Source of the DNA: Gracilibacillus caseinilyticus
GTDB taxonomy: Bacteria > Bacillota > Bacilli > Bacillales > Amphibacillaceae
Assembly: GCF_022919115.1 (NCBI RefSeq)
Contig: NZ_CP095072.1
Span: forward strand, 1,612,001-1,676,000
Reading direction: 5' to 3'
DNA: 64,000 nucleotides
Position numbers and translations under genes: made by a program. Shown piece after piece: positions 27,485 to 35,753 of this stretch (the stretch's first letter is position 1; each line of letters opens with the position of its first letter). Under the pieces are notes generated by a model. It searched no databases, was not told the origin of the DNA, and was given only the letters and a program-made list of their open reading frames with translations.

Positions 27485-29293
27485 CTAATACACGTCTCGT
27501 TGATATCTCTTCTCTTGCTTTAATTTATTGATGTATTCTGTCGCTTGCTCTTGTGATAACTTACCTTGTTCACTGACAATGGCAAGCAGTGCCTCGTGAA
27601 CATCCTTTGCCATTCGCTTCTCATCCCCACATACGAAGAAATAAGCACCTGCTTCTAACCATTCATATAATTGTTGGGCATTTTCCTTCATGCGATGCTG
27701 TACGTAGACCTTTTCTTCGGTATCTCTTGAAAAGGCAACATCCATTTTGCTTAAGTATCCTTTATTAAGCCAATTTTGCCAGTCGACTTGATAAAGGAAA
27801 TCAGAGCGGAAATGCTGATCACCAAAGAATAACCATGTTTTTCCTTTGAGCTCTAATTCTTCTCGTTCCTCAATGTAGCCTCTGAATGGAGCAACACCTG
27901 TACCTGGTCCAATCATGATGACAGGCGTTTCTTCATCGAATGGGAATTTGAAATTTGGATTTTTGTGAACATAGATATTTAATTGGTCACCAGGCTTAAT
28001 TCGATCAGCGATTTCTCCAGAACAAACGCCATTGCGGTCACGCCCATGTGTGTTATACCGTACCGTTGCGATGGTTAAATGGACTTCATCTTCATTTGCC
28101 TTGTAACTGCTTGAAATCGAATATTGTCTTGCTGGTATCTTACGTAAAATTTGCATAAGCAAAGATGGCTCGAATGGTGCTGGCGGATAATCAATGATTA
28201 AATCTAATAAATCACGTCCATCAATGTACGATTTTACCTGCTCTGGTTCATCAAGAAGCTTGGTCAGCTTTTTATTTTCAAAATGTGCTGCTGCTTTTTC
28301 CAGTAAGCCTTTTGTTAATCTGGTAATCTCAAATATGGAAGTTAACGCTTCCTGTACAGATCGTATTTCTCCTTGCTTATTAATTGGTATCGTTTGTTCA
28401 GGATTCCATTCAAGCTCATTTATAATTTGTTGCACAAGTGTTGGGTCGTTTTTTGGATAGATGGCTAGGCAATCACCTGGTTCATAGCTAAGATTGGAGC
28501 CATCTAACGCAATTTCTATATGTCTTGTCTCTTTGTTGGATCCTTGACCACTGAGTTTAATATTATCTAATACTTCAGCGGTATAAGGATTGCTTTTTGA
28601 ATATATCGGTTGTTCAGCCGGAGTTGGTTCCGTAACAGTAGCACTTGTTCCTGTATCGTTATCTTTCTTTAAGAAGTCGAGTACACCCGTGAACCATTCC
28701 TCAGCTGGTTCTTCATAATCGACATCACAATCCACGCGTGGGTGGATCCGTGTAGCTCCTAGCTCCTCGAGGCGTTTGTCAAAATCTTTACCAGTTTGAC
28801 AGAAATGCTCATAGGATTCGTCCCCTAATGATAAGACGGCGAAGTTCACATTATCCAGTTTTGGCGCTTTACGTCCATGCAGAAATTCATGGAACTGAAT
28901 CGCGTTATCAGGCGGATCTCCCTCACCATGGGTTGCTGTTACAATGAATAAATCCTCTACTTCCTTTAGTTTTTTTGGTTTATAATCGTCCATACAGGAG
29001 ATGGTAACGTCCCTTTGGATCGACTTGAGTTGTTCCGATAGTTTTTCCGCAAGCTCCTGGCTATTACCTGTTTCGGATCCGTAAAGAATTGTTACCGTTC
29101 TCGTTGCCACTTGTTGTGTGGCAGTCTGTTCGGGCGCAGGTGCCGCCTGGCTAGCGTTAGCCTGAGAGGCGGCCAAATATCCTGCTAGCCAATTTTTCTG
29201 AGCATCTGTCAATGTTGGGAGCAGCTGATTTAAGATTTCGGTCTGTTTTTGATCAAAGGGACTATTTACTACTTGTAATGTCAACGTGTTCAC
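27485..29293 (-). CDS. cysJ: Sulfite reductase [NADPH], flavoprotein subunit
   Basis: A 602-residue diflavin reductase that passes electrons from NADPH to CysI. Order of domains: N-terminal helical region, flavodoxin-like FMN domain ([16 protein letters not shown] near residue 70 and [12 protein letters not shown]), connecting and FAD domain ([10 protein letters not shown], then [10 protein letters not shown]), and the NADPH domain ([43 protein letters not shown]) ending in the usual aromatic residue (RDVY). It lies 54 bases after cysH in the same operon. Confidence 0.95.
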   Translation of the reverse strand: MNTLTLQVVNSPFDQKQTEILNQLLPTLTDAQKNWLAGYLAASQANASQAAPAPEQTATQQVATRTVTILYGSETGNSQELAEKLSEQLKSIQRDVTISCMDDYKPKKLKEVEDLFIVTATHGEGDPPDNAIQFHEFLHGRKAPKLDNVNFAVLSLGDESYEHFCQTGKDFDKRLEELGATRIHPRVDCDVDYEEPAEEWFTGVLDFLKKDNDTGTSATVTEPTPAEQPIYSKSNPYTAEVLDNIKLSGQGSNKETRHIEIALDGSNLSYEPGDCLAIYPKNDPTLVQQIINELEWNPEQTIPINKQGEIRSVQEALTSIFEITRLTKGLLEKAAAHFENKKLTKLLDEPEQVKSYIDGRDLLDLIIDYPPAPFEPSLLMQILRKIPARQYSISSSYKANEDEVHLTIATVRYNTHGRDRNGVCSGEIADRIKPGDQLNIYVHKNPNFKFPFDEETPVIMIGPGTGVAPFRGYIEEREELELKGKTWLFFGDQHFRSDFLYQVDWQNWLNKGYLSKMDVAFSRDTEEKVYVQHRMKENAQQLYEWLEAGAYFFVCGDEKRMAKDVHEALLAIVSEQGKLSQEQATEYINKLKQEKRYQRDVY

Positions 29294-29347
29294 CTCTTTA
29301 AATAATTAATCCGATAGATTTACTTTGTTATAGCTATAAAAAAATAG

Positions 29348-30076
29348 TTATTTTGCCGACTGCGGAGCAACGTGAAGTCCGCATTCTGTTTTGTTAAAAT
29401 TGGCCCATCTGCCTGCACGTTCATCTTCGTTATCCAATACTTTGGACGTACAAGGTATACAGCCAATGCTCGGATAGTTCTCATCATGAAGTGAGTTATA
29501 AGGCAATTGATGATCCCTAATGTAATTCCAAACATCATCCCAAGTCCAATGAATCAATGGACAAACCTTCACAGATTCGAACCTGTCATCTTTGTTAATA
29601 AAGTCGGTATTAGCTCTTGAAGGTGATTGAGCTCTTCGCAGACCAGATATCCAGGCTGTTGCTCCACTCAGCACTTCTTCAAGCGGTTTTATCTTACGAA
29701 TGTAGCAGCATTGATTAGGATCTCGGCTCCATAGGGCGGAACCATATTGTTCTCGCTGTTCATCGACTGTAAGAGAAGGTTTCTTCATGAAAATATCCAG
29801 TTTGGGATATTTTTCTTTCACTTCGTCGATCAAATCATATGTTTCTTGGAAATGGAGACCTGTGTCTAAAAATACTAATCTGGCATCTGGCTTCACATTC
29901 GCAATCAAATCTATCATTACCATACTTTCAGCACCAAAACTACAAGCATAGACAAGCGAGTCACCATACGTCTGATAGGCCCAATTAAGGATATCTTGTG
30001 CACCTTTGGTTGGGTCTGATGCAGATGGTTCCTCATGATTTAAAGAACTGTCGCTATAGTTTGCGTAAGTCAACAT
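29348..30076 (-). CDS. cysH: Adenylyl-/phosphoadenylyl-sulfate reductase
   Basis: A 242-residue thioredoxin-dependent reductase that releases sulfite from APS or PAPS. Cys123-Cys124 (QCCYIRKIKPL) and Cys206-Cys209 (GCIPCT) form the CC-x(81)-CxxC set that holds a [4Fe-4S] cluster, typical of the APS-using Bacillus/plant-type enzymes. The C-terminal catalytic cysteine is in ECGLHV. The N-terminal PP-loop-like region YACSFGAESMVMIDL binds the nucleotide. First gene of the cys operon, preceded by a SAM riboswitch. Four cysteines plus the presence of cysC suggest it may use both substrates. Confidence 0.95.
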   Translation of the reverse strand: MLTYANYSDSSLNHEEPSASDPTKGAQDILNWAYQTYGDSLVYACSFGAESMVMIDLIANVKPDARLVFLDTGLHFQETYDLIDEVKEKYPKLDIFMKKPSLTVDEQREQYGSALWSRDPNQCCYIRKIKPLEEVLSGATAWISGLRRAQSPSRANTDFINKDDRFESVKVCPLIHWTWDDVWNYIRDHQLPYNSLHDENYPSIGCIPCTSKVLDNEDERAGRWANFNKTECGLHVAPQSAK

Positions 30077-30094
30077 GATTGCATCCTCCTTATT

Positions 30095-30264
30095 AAAAAA
30101 ACCTTCCTATCGGTTGGTGATAAGAAGGTTGTCAGTGTATCAGCATTCCTTCTTATCTTCCGGTTGCAACGCTTCATTGCACCGCAGGATTTGGCACAGT
30201 GTTTTCCATACAACCTGTTGCCGAGATTTCATTGGGCCTGCCCCTCCATCTCTCTGGATAAGAA
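30095..30264 (-). ncRNA. SAM riboswitch (S-box) controlling the cysH operon
   Basis: On the minus strand the leader starts with TTCTTATCCAGAGAGATGG, followed by AGGGGCAGGCCCAATGAAAT and CTCGGCAACA, which is the conserved S-box core (P1 5' strand, kink-turn, J3/4). The aptamer ends with a second GATAAGAAGG arm. AACCTTCTTATC pairs with GATAGGAAGGTT before TTTTTTT (30095-30130), an intrinsic terminator just before the cysH ribosome site. High SAM should stabilise the aptamer and terminate transcription. Confidence 0.93.
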
Positions 30265-30288
30265 TTCCATTCATTTTCATTTAATAAC

Positions 30289-30317
30289 ATAGTAAATGTT
30301 TTAGCGCTAAATGTCAA
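30289..30317 (-). promoter_or_regulatory. SigA-type promoter of the cysH operon with a palindrome in the spacer
   Basis: Read leftwards: -35 TTGACA (30312-30317), a 17-base spacer, and -10 TACTAT (30289-30294), about 25 bases before the riboswitch. The spacer contains the perfect 12-bp palindrome TTTAGCGCTAAA (30300-30311), a natural site for a repressor in addition to the SAM control. Confidence 0.75.
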
Positions 30318-30417
30318 TACAGATACATGTAAAAATTGTAAAAATCATCATTTGCTTCTGCTTATTTGAAATCTTTTTTTAGCAATAGTTGCTTCTGAAA
30401 CCCTGATATATCGGTTT

Positions 30418-31233
30418 TTATCCTGTTTCATGATTTTTATTCAATGATTCCAGTGCATCTTTTACAGTTTGAAATACTTGTTTATCTTTTAGTTTTTGAC
30501 TAAGCAATGAAGAGTGTAAGGCTGATTGACTTCTTATACCAGTAAATATAATTGTCAATCCAATTAACTCCATCAGTTGTACCGTATAAAAAAGGTTATA
30601 GATGCCAGAATCAGTCACGGTAGTAATCCCGGTAAAATCAAAAATAACGTAATCCATTTTTGTTTCTGCAATGTGTTGGATTGTCATATTGATCAAAAGT
30701 GTTGTCTTGTTATCATCCAGTGTACCAATTAATGGACAAATATCAATATCATCATCCACTTTTATAATAGGTACGGGAAGATCTTTAACATGTTTATTAT
30801 CGGATCGTGGAGGCAGAGATTCATGATGGGAGTCAAGGTAGCCATGGATAAATCCTGCATTGTAGAACAAAATGATTTCATCTATTGTTTTTCTTATGCC
30901 ATCGTATTCGTTATTGGGGAAATTGTGCCATTTTTTCTCCTCCAATAAGTGCTGAATAATATGGGCGCTAATATAAGGAAAATGATCGATCATCTGCAGG
31001 AATATCCGTTGATCTGTAATAACATGCCCTTTTTTATAACCGATTTCTTTTATATTGTTTAAAACAGCTTGGTTTGTTGTAATAGGTATTTTCTTGCTTA
31101 TTAAGTAGATAAGACTTTGCAAGAAGACAGTCAGCTGTTCTGGTTGATCATGCTCGATAAGTGATGAGACGATTAATTGTTTCTTTTTTTTCATCCAGTG
31201 TGAGACCTTTTCTTTACATGAAGATGATGTCAC
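30418..31233 (-). CDS. STAS-domain protein, RsbR-like
   Basis: The 271-residue protein has an N-terminal helical region of about 160 residues and a C-terminal STAS domain (about residues 165-265), with DYVIFDFTGITTVTDSGIYN carrying the usual phospho-acceptor region. RsbR-type proteins join stressosomes and relay signals to sigma B partner switches; the N-terminal part here does not look like the globin fold of RsbRA. The GTG at 31233 is taken as start because AAAGGAG ends 8 bases upstream; the GTG nine bases earlier overlaps that site. It stands alone, head to head with the HxlR gene. Confidence 0.72.
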   Translation of the reverse strand: MTSSSCKEKVSHWMKKKKQLIVSSLIEHDQPEQLTVFLQSLIYLISKKIPITTNQAVLNNIKEIGYKKGHVITDQRIFLQMIDHFPYISAHIIQHLLEEKKWHNFPNNEYDGIRKTIDEIILFYNAGFIHGYLDSHHESLPPRSDNKHVKDLPVPIIKVDDDIDICPLIGTLDDNKTTLLINMTIQHIAETKMDYVIFDFTGITTVTDSGIYNLFYTVQLMELIGLTIIFTGIRSQSALHSSLLSQKLKDKQVFQTVKDALESLNKNHETG

Positions 31234-31356
31234 ATACTGCACTCCTTTCTAAAAACGTATGTTTGGTTGTGTATTAGGAAACGGCGACAAAAAGTTGGTC
31301 ATCCTAAAAAAATAGCATCACTTACTAGTTTATAAGATTAAACAGATATTTAAAGT

Positions 31357-31374
31357 GGTATATTTATATATACC
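31357..31374. promoter_or_regulatory. Putative HxlR operator
   Basis: GGTATAT-TTAT-ATATACC is a perfect 7-bp inverted repeat ending 14 bases before the hxlR-like start. Its place over the likely -10 to +1 region suits autorepression. Confidence 0.45.
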
Positions 31375-31388
31375 GTATAAGGAGCGAT

Positions 31389-31718
31389 ATGAAGATGAAT
31401 CAAAACCTGGAAAGTATAAAGGTGACCTTGGATGTTGTTTGTGGTAAATGGAAAGCAGTTATTTTGTTGACTCTTTACGAAAAAGGTACTTTACGTTTTG
31501 GTCAATTAAAGAAGCAGATACCATTAATCAACCATCAGACACTGATCAAACAGCTGAAAGAATTAGAACAAGATAGGTTGATTAAAAAGAAGTCCTATCA
31601 GGTTGTACCTCCTAAAGTGGAATATTCATTAACTGACTATGGAGAAAGCATCAAAGGGTTATTATATGAGATGATTGAGTGGGGAGAGCAGCACCTGCAG
31701 AACAAAACGCCTTCCTGA
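31389..31718 (+). CDS. HxlR-family transcriptional regulator
   Basis: A 109-residue winged helix DNA-binding protein. HxlR landmarks are CGKWKAVILLTL near residues 18-29, LRFGQLKKQIPLINHQTLIKQLKELE as the recognition helix region, and VEYSLTDYGESI as the wing. A single Cys (residue 18) lies in the position that senses thiol stress in some members. GGAG stands 4 bases before the first ATG and 10 before a second ATG (31395), so the exact start is open. Its target is unknown; no oxidoreductase is next to it apart from the aldo/keto reductase beyond the repeats. Confidence 0.85.
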   Translation: MKMNQNLESIKVTLDVVCGKWKAVILLTLYEKGTLRFGQLKKQIPLINHQTLIKQLKELEQDRLIKKKSYQVVPPKVEYSLTDYGESIKGLLYEMIEWGEQHLQNKTPS

Positions 31719-31758
31719 GGAATGACCAAATTGTGTAATCTAACAAAACTATCTAAAA

Positions 31759-31975
31759 GTAATACATTGTTGAAGCATACTGCGAAGTAATGACAATTTG
31801 TTGAGACTTCTTTATGCTAACAAGTGTTGAAGTTGACAGATTTAGTGTGCTTGAATACCGCTCCGGCCAACCACCTCATTCTTATGATGTATAATGTCTA
31901 GCACCACCGCTTTTATCCGTTTCAATAGTTGTAGAGCTTTGTTATGCACTTCAAGAATGTCAAAATTGAAATAAG
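31759..31975. repeat. Intergenic structured repeat, copy R3 (internally deleted remnant)
   Basis: The left end GAAGCATACTGCGAAGTAAT matches copy R10 (GAAGCAAACTGCGAAGTAAT at 63585). It is followed by GAATACCGCTCCGGCCAACC, then jumps directly to the middle spacer (TCTAGCACCACCGC...GTTGTAGAGCTTTG). The hairpin modules are mostly lost. Confidence 0.7.
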
Positions 31976-32031
31976 TGTTTCCTTAGGTATTAGATCGGAT
32001 GGTTTTAAGAAGATACGGTATAAGAGTAAAG

Positions 32032-32080
32032 CCGAGTGTAATACGAATAGATGAGAATTCGTATTACACTCGGTTTTGTT
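32032..32080 (+). terminator. Strong intrinsic terminator-like hairpin
   Basis: CCGAGTGTAATACGAAT and ATTCGTATTACACTCGG form a 17-bp stem (32032-32073) followed by TTTTGTTTTG. No gene ends within 300 bases, so it may be the original hxlR terminator pushed away by repeat R3. Copy R4 starts 20 bases further on. Confidence 0.75.
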
Positions 32081-32101
32081 TTGACTGAAATTGTTTTTTA
32101 A

Positions 32102-32756
32102 TACTCAGTCAAGAAAGTATATAAGTGCAGCCATAGCAGTAATCATATTGAACATGAAGTAGAGTTCCTATAATATGGATTATGTTAACTAACTGCTTAG
32201 TGTTTATTTTGAAATGATTCATGTGCTGAGATATCGCTCCGGCCAACCACTCCGCGTCCGGCAGGCACGGCTTCAGCTAACTTTGTGAAGAAAAGCGCTT
32301 CACAAAGTGGATCTTCAGCTCGCGCTGTTCCTGCAGGAGTCTCCGTGGTTGGCCTGCGCTAATATATTGGTTCTACAACTAATAGAAGACTTAGCATTTA
32401 GATTGCTATCATCAAATTGGGGAATTGCAGAGATATAATGCTTAGTACTGCTGCCTGCTATTAACTGTTACAGACGGTGTAGAACCCTCACTTAAGCGCA
32501 GGAAATATGCGGAGACTCCCGTGGAATCAGCGCGAGCTGAAGATCCACTTAGGAAAGAAAAGAATTTTCTTTCCTAAGTTAGCTGAAGCCGTGCCCACAG
32601 GACGCGGAGCATATTTCCGAAGCTTTGCTAAGCAGATAAAATATATCAAAATGACCATTTTGCAATACAGCCATAGTTAACATAATCCATATTATAGGCA
32701 GTTGTATATTATTTATGTCAATTAGGACCGGGCGGGTTATGCCCGGTTTTTTTAAC
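32102..32756. repeat. Intergenic structured repeat, copy R4 (full length)
   Basis: The copy has three layers. Outer arms: TACTCAGTCAAGAAAG at the left and, at the right, CCGGGC/GCCCGG followed by TTTTTTT (32728-32753). Terminal inverted repeats: 25 bases, perfect, at 32167-32191 and 32674-32698, starting CCTATAATATGGATTATG. Core: hairpin A between GGCCAACCAC (32241) and GTGGTTGGCC (32354) with inner stem CTTTGTGAAG/CTTCACAAAG; hairpin B between GGAAATATGC (32501) and GCATATTTCC (32618) with inner stem CTTAGGAAAGAAAA/TTTTCTTTCCTAAG. It is nearly identical to copy R9. Confidence 0.92.
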
Positions 32757-32774
32757 TTCTATTTATCTAGCAGT

Positions 32775-33716
32775 CTATTGCAGGATTTCTTCCACTTTTG
32801 CTAGTGCTTCCTGTGATAGTTCGATACCAGACGCTTGAACATTTTCTTCAATTTGTTCTGGTCTGCTAGCGCCAATTAATGCACTGGATACGTTGTTTTG
32901 GCGAAGAATCCATGCAATCGCTAATTGAGCCAGTGATAGATTTTCATTGGCTGCCACATTTTTTAATGCTTCTGCACGTTCTAGGTTATTATCTGTCAGC
33001 TTACGGGATAGATTTATATTGTCCTGCGCAGCTCGACTATCCGAAGGGATGGACTCTCCTTTTTTATATTTTCCGGTTAAGATACCTTGTGCAAGAGGAG
33101 AGAAGACGACTTGGCCGATACCGTGTTTTTCGCTTACAGGAATAATTTCTTGCTCAATATTGCGGTGGAACATACTGTAATTTGGCTGGTTCACCACAAT
33201 GCGATCCAGAAGCTTCCTATCAGCTAAATGGATGGCTTCCGTCATTTGCTCAGCAGTCCATTCACTGACTCCAATATACAGTACCTTTCCTTGGCGTATC
33301 AAATCATCCAATGCTCGTAATGTTTCTTCAAGCGGTGTGACTGGATGATAACGATGGCAATAGTAAAGGTCGACATAATCTAGTCCTAATCGCCCAAGAC
33401 TGGCATCACATTGTTCCATAATATGTTTGCGTGACAGACCTTGATCATTAGGACCATTTCCCATTTTTCCAAACACTTTAGTTGCAAGTACATATGAACT
33501 ACGCGGGTATTTACGCAATGCTTTACCTACGACTTTTTCTGCTTCTCCTCGCATGTAAACATTCGCTGTATCAAAGAAATTAATGCCAAGTTCGTATGCT
33601 TTATCGATAGATGCTTTTGCATTCTGTTCTGCTACATAGCCTCCATATGTAAGCCAGCTGCCTAAACTTATTTCACTTACCTTCAGTCCAGTATTGCCTA
33701 AATGTCGATATTGCAT
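32775..33716 (-). CDS. Aldo/keto reductase, Kv-beta-like
   Basis: A 313-residue NADPH-dependent oxidoreductase with the aldo-keto reductase barrel. The catalytic tetrad can be placed at Asp49, Tyr54, Lys80 and His121, and the cofactor-binding C-terminal segment is ALIGASRPEQIEEN. The stretch TKVFGKMGNGPNDQGLSRKHI is typical of the potassium channel beta-subunit-like group, whose bacterial members reduce reactive aldehydes. It stands alone on the minus strand, with AGGAGG 6 bases before the ATG. The natural substrate cannot be told from sequence. Confidence 0.92.
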   Translation of the reverse strand: MQYRHLGNTGLKVSEISLGSWLTYGGYVAEQNAKASIDKAYELGINFFDTANVYMRGEAEKVVGKALRKYPRSSYVLATKVFGKMGNGPNDQGLSRKHIMEQCDASLGRLGLDYVDLYYCHRYHPVTPLEETLRALDDLIRQGKVLYIGVSEWTAEQMTEAIHLADRKLLDRIVVNQPNYSMFHRNIEQEIIPVSEKHGIGQVVFSPLAQGILTGKYKKGESIPSDSRAAQDNINLSRKLTDNNLERAEALKNVAANENLSLAQLAIAWILRQNNVSSALIGASRPEQIEENVQASGIELSQEALAKVEEILQ

Positions 33717-33893
33717 GGAAATACCTCCTAATATTAAGCGTTTACATAATTATAAAATATAGTTGATTAAGTTGCGAATAATCTGATCCTTTACCTGGAA
33801 CTTATTTTAGTGAAATAAATGAATGAACCCTGTAATTGCCAATTATTTATGATATATTTAGCTTGAATAGAAAATGATGACGGAGGTTTTTCG

Positions 33894-35009
33894 GTGGGGT
33901 TTTGGATTTGGTTTCTGCTCTGGGTACTAACTTGGTCAGGTGCGATTTGGCTGGAGTGGTGGCACGGATCGGTCACTATCACGTATTTGTTACTTATGAT
34001 GGCATTATTTTTTGCTGTTTTTTTCTTCACCTCCATGACAAAAAAAGTCTTCAAACTTCTGTGGTTTTTCCTGATTATTATTGTTTCAGTCGCGTTTATA
34101 TGGCCGGTTAATGCTGTTGTTAATCCTTTTGTGTTACTAATGCTCTGTTTTATTCTAGCCATTATGATAAGGCAAGTAGAAGGATGGTCATTATACGTGT
34201 TAGTTGCTGCATGGCTACTGGCGTTATTTGGTCTGCATATTCATTATATTTCTACGTCTATTATTCTATTTTTTTTGTTATTGAGTACGTCATTATTCCT
34301 TTTTGTTTACTATTACAAACAAAATTTAGTGGATCAGCACGACATAGCCTTACGTTATCAAGCCTTGCTGCAAACGTATCGACAAATGAAGCGTGACTCT
34401 GTTGCGAAAGAACAATGGACTCGTCAGCAGGAAAGAGTCTTTATTGGCAGAGAGATTCATGATCGTGTCGGTCACACCCTTACAAATCTGTTAATGCAAA
34501 TTGAAATTTTACGTTTACAAAATGACAACAAGGATTTAGAGCAACTAAAACAACTAGCTCAAGAAAGCTTATCTGAAACAAGAAAAGCAGTAAAGGCATT
34601 GCAAGATGATAATGAGACCGGCTTAGCAGCTATTCTTCACCTTATTCGGAAATTAGAGGCGGAGCAATACATTTCAATACAATTCTCCATGAAACAGAAC
34701 GTTCTTTCTGTTGTATTAAATCCGGATCAGGCAGTTGTATTATACCGGGCTATTCAGGAAGCTTTAACAAATGTGATGCGACATAGTGCTGATAAAGAAG
34801 CGATAATTGTATTGGAAGTGCCTGGTATGTCCATTTTTAGGTTTGAGGTGATTAATCCATTAGAACAGCAGACGGAGGTGAAAGAAGGGTTTGGTCTGAA
34901 GTCGATGAGAGAGAGACTTGCGCAAATTAACGGTTCACTTGAAATACAACAGTATGATCAACAATTTATCGTTAGAGGACAATTTCTGTTAGAGGAGGTT
35001 ACGAGATGA
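33894..35009 (+). CDS. Sensor histidine kinase, HisKA_3/DesK type, of an Lnr-like system
   Basis: This 371-residue membrane kinase has about five to six N-terminal helices with very short loops (residues 1-140), so it probably senses within the membrane. The dimerisation/phosphoacceptor box carries His189 in GREIHDRVGHTLTNLL, and the HATPase domain includes QEALTNVMRHS and EGFGLKSMRERL. It starts with GTG, GGAGG lying 7 bases upstream. It overlaps the response regulator gene by 4 bases, and an ABC exporter of one ATPase and two permeases follows. This five-gene order is that of Bacillus LnrJK-LMN, which answers membrane-active polyenes; the same role is inferred here. Confidence 0.9.
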   Translation: MGFWIWFLLWVLTWSGAIWLEWWHGSVTITYLLLMMALFFAVFFFTSMTKKVFKLLWFFLIIIVSVAFIWPVNAVVNPFVLLMLCFILAIMIRQVEGWSLYVLVAAWLLALFGLHIHYISTSIILFFLLLSTSLFLFVYYYKQNLVDQHDIALRYQALLQTYRQMKRDSVAKEQWTRQQERVFIGREIHDRVGHTLTNLLMQIEILRLQNDNKDLEQLKQLAQESLSETRKAVKALQDDNETGLAAILHLIRKLEAEQYISIQFSMKQNVLSVVLNPDQAVVLYRAIQEALTNVMRHSADKEAIIVLEVPGMSIFRFEVINPLEQQTEVKEGFGLKSMRERLAQINGSLEIQQYDQQFIVRGQFLLEEVTR

Positions 35010-35644
35010 CCGATATATTACTAGCTGAAGATCAGGCGATTGTGAGGCAAGGTATTAAAATGATGTTAGAGACGGAACGTTCATTTACAGTTAAAGGAGA
35101 AGCGGAAAATGGGAAAGAAGCGTTGGCATTACGGGAGAAATACCATTTTGATTTGGCGCTGTTAGATATCCGGATGCCTGAAATGGATGGTCTGCAAACA
35201 GCAAAAGAATTATTAAGACGATTTCCTAAAATGAAAGTTTTGATACTGACAACATTTAATGACCAGGACTATGCCATTCAAGCTTTACGGTTAGGAGTAC
35301 ATGGATATTTACTAAAAGATGCGGAGGCAAACCAGCTTATTCACGCAATCAAGGATTGTATCGCGGGAGGCTTGCAGTTGCCTGGATTGGTTGCTCAAAA
35401 AGTGGTACCGGAATTATTAGAAAAACATGAAAAGAAAGTGATAGAATTAGATCACCATTTAACGAAACGGGAGATTGATATCCTTTCGCTATTAGGCGAA
35501 GGAAAAAGCAATAAAGAGATCGCTATAGCACTTTCACTATCTGCAGGCACAATCAAAAATCATATCACTCATATGCTGGATAAATTAGATCTGAGGGATC
35601 GCACGCAATTAGCCATTTATGCGATTCGAAATGGATTGATATAA
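35006..35644 (+). CDS. Response regulator, NarL/LuxR family, of an Lnr-like system
   Basis: The 212-residue regulator has a receiver domain with acceptor Asp54 (LLDIRMPEMDG) and a C-terminal LuxR-type helix-turn-helix (LTKREIDILSLLGEGKSNKEIAIALSLS, cut here: residues about 150-200). It is cognate to the kinase it overlaps. Its likely targets are the two copies of TGACGGAGGTCA just downstream, in front of the exporter genes. Confidence 0.92.
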   Translation: MTDILLAEDQAIVRQGIKMMLETERSFTVKGEAENGKEALALREKYHFDLALLDIRMPEMDGLQTAKELLRRFPKMKVLILTTFNDQDYAIQALRLGVHGYLLKDAEANQLIHAIKDCIAGGLQLPGLVAQKVVPELLEKHEKKVIELDHHLTKREIDILSLLGEGKSNKEIAIALSLSAGTIKNHITHMLDKLDLRDRTQLAIYAIRNGLI

Positions 35645-35648
35645 AAAA

Positions 35649-35722
35649 GTGACGGAGGTCACGATTAGAATGAGAAGTGATGACGGAGGTCAGTGTTCGC
35701 ACTGTCCTTTTTCACGTAGAAT
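35649..35722 (+). promoter_or_regulatory. Putative promoter of the exporter genes with two response-regulator sites
   Basis: TGACGGAGGTCA, a palindrome with core GGAG, occurs at 35650-35661 and 35681-35692, 31 bp apart (three helical turns). TAGAAT at 35717-35722 could be the -10, with a poor -35 at 35694-35699 directly after the second site. That is the layout of an activated promoter. A third, partial copy (TGACGGAGGT) lies at 33878-33887 before the kinase gene, where it also supplies its GGAGG. Confidence 0.5.
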
Positions 35723-35753
35723 GAAAATAAAGATTGGGAGGAGGAAATGCAGC

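Noticed and set aside
30075..30284. A 69-codon plus-strand frame over the cysH leader
   Set aside because: It is the opposite strand of the SAM riboswitch and has no ribosome site.
35649..35753. N-terminal extension of the Lnr-like ATPase
   Set aside because: It is Cys/Arg-rich, unlike any ABC ATPase, lies over the putative operators, and the ATG at 35754 has GGGAGGAGG in place.
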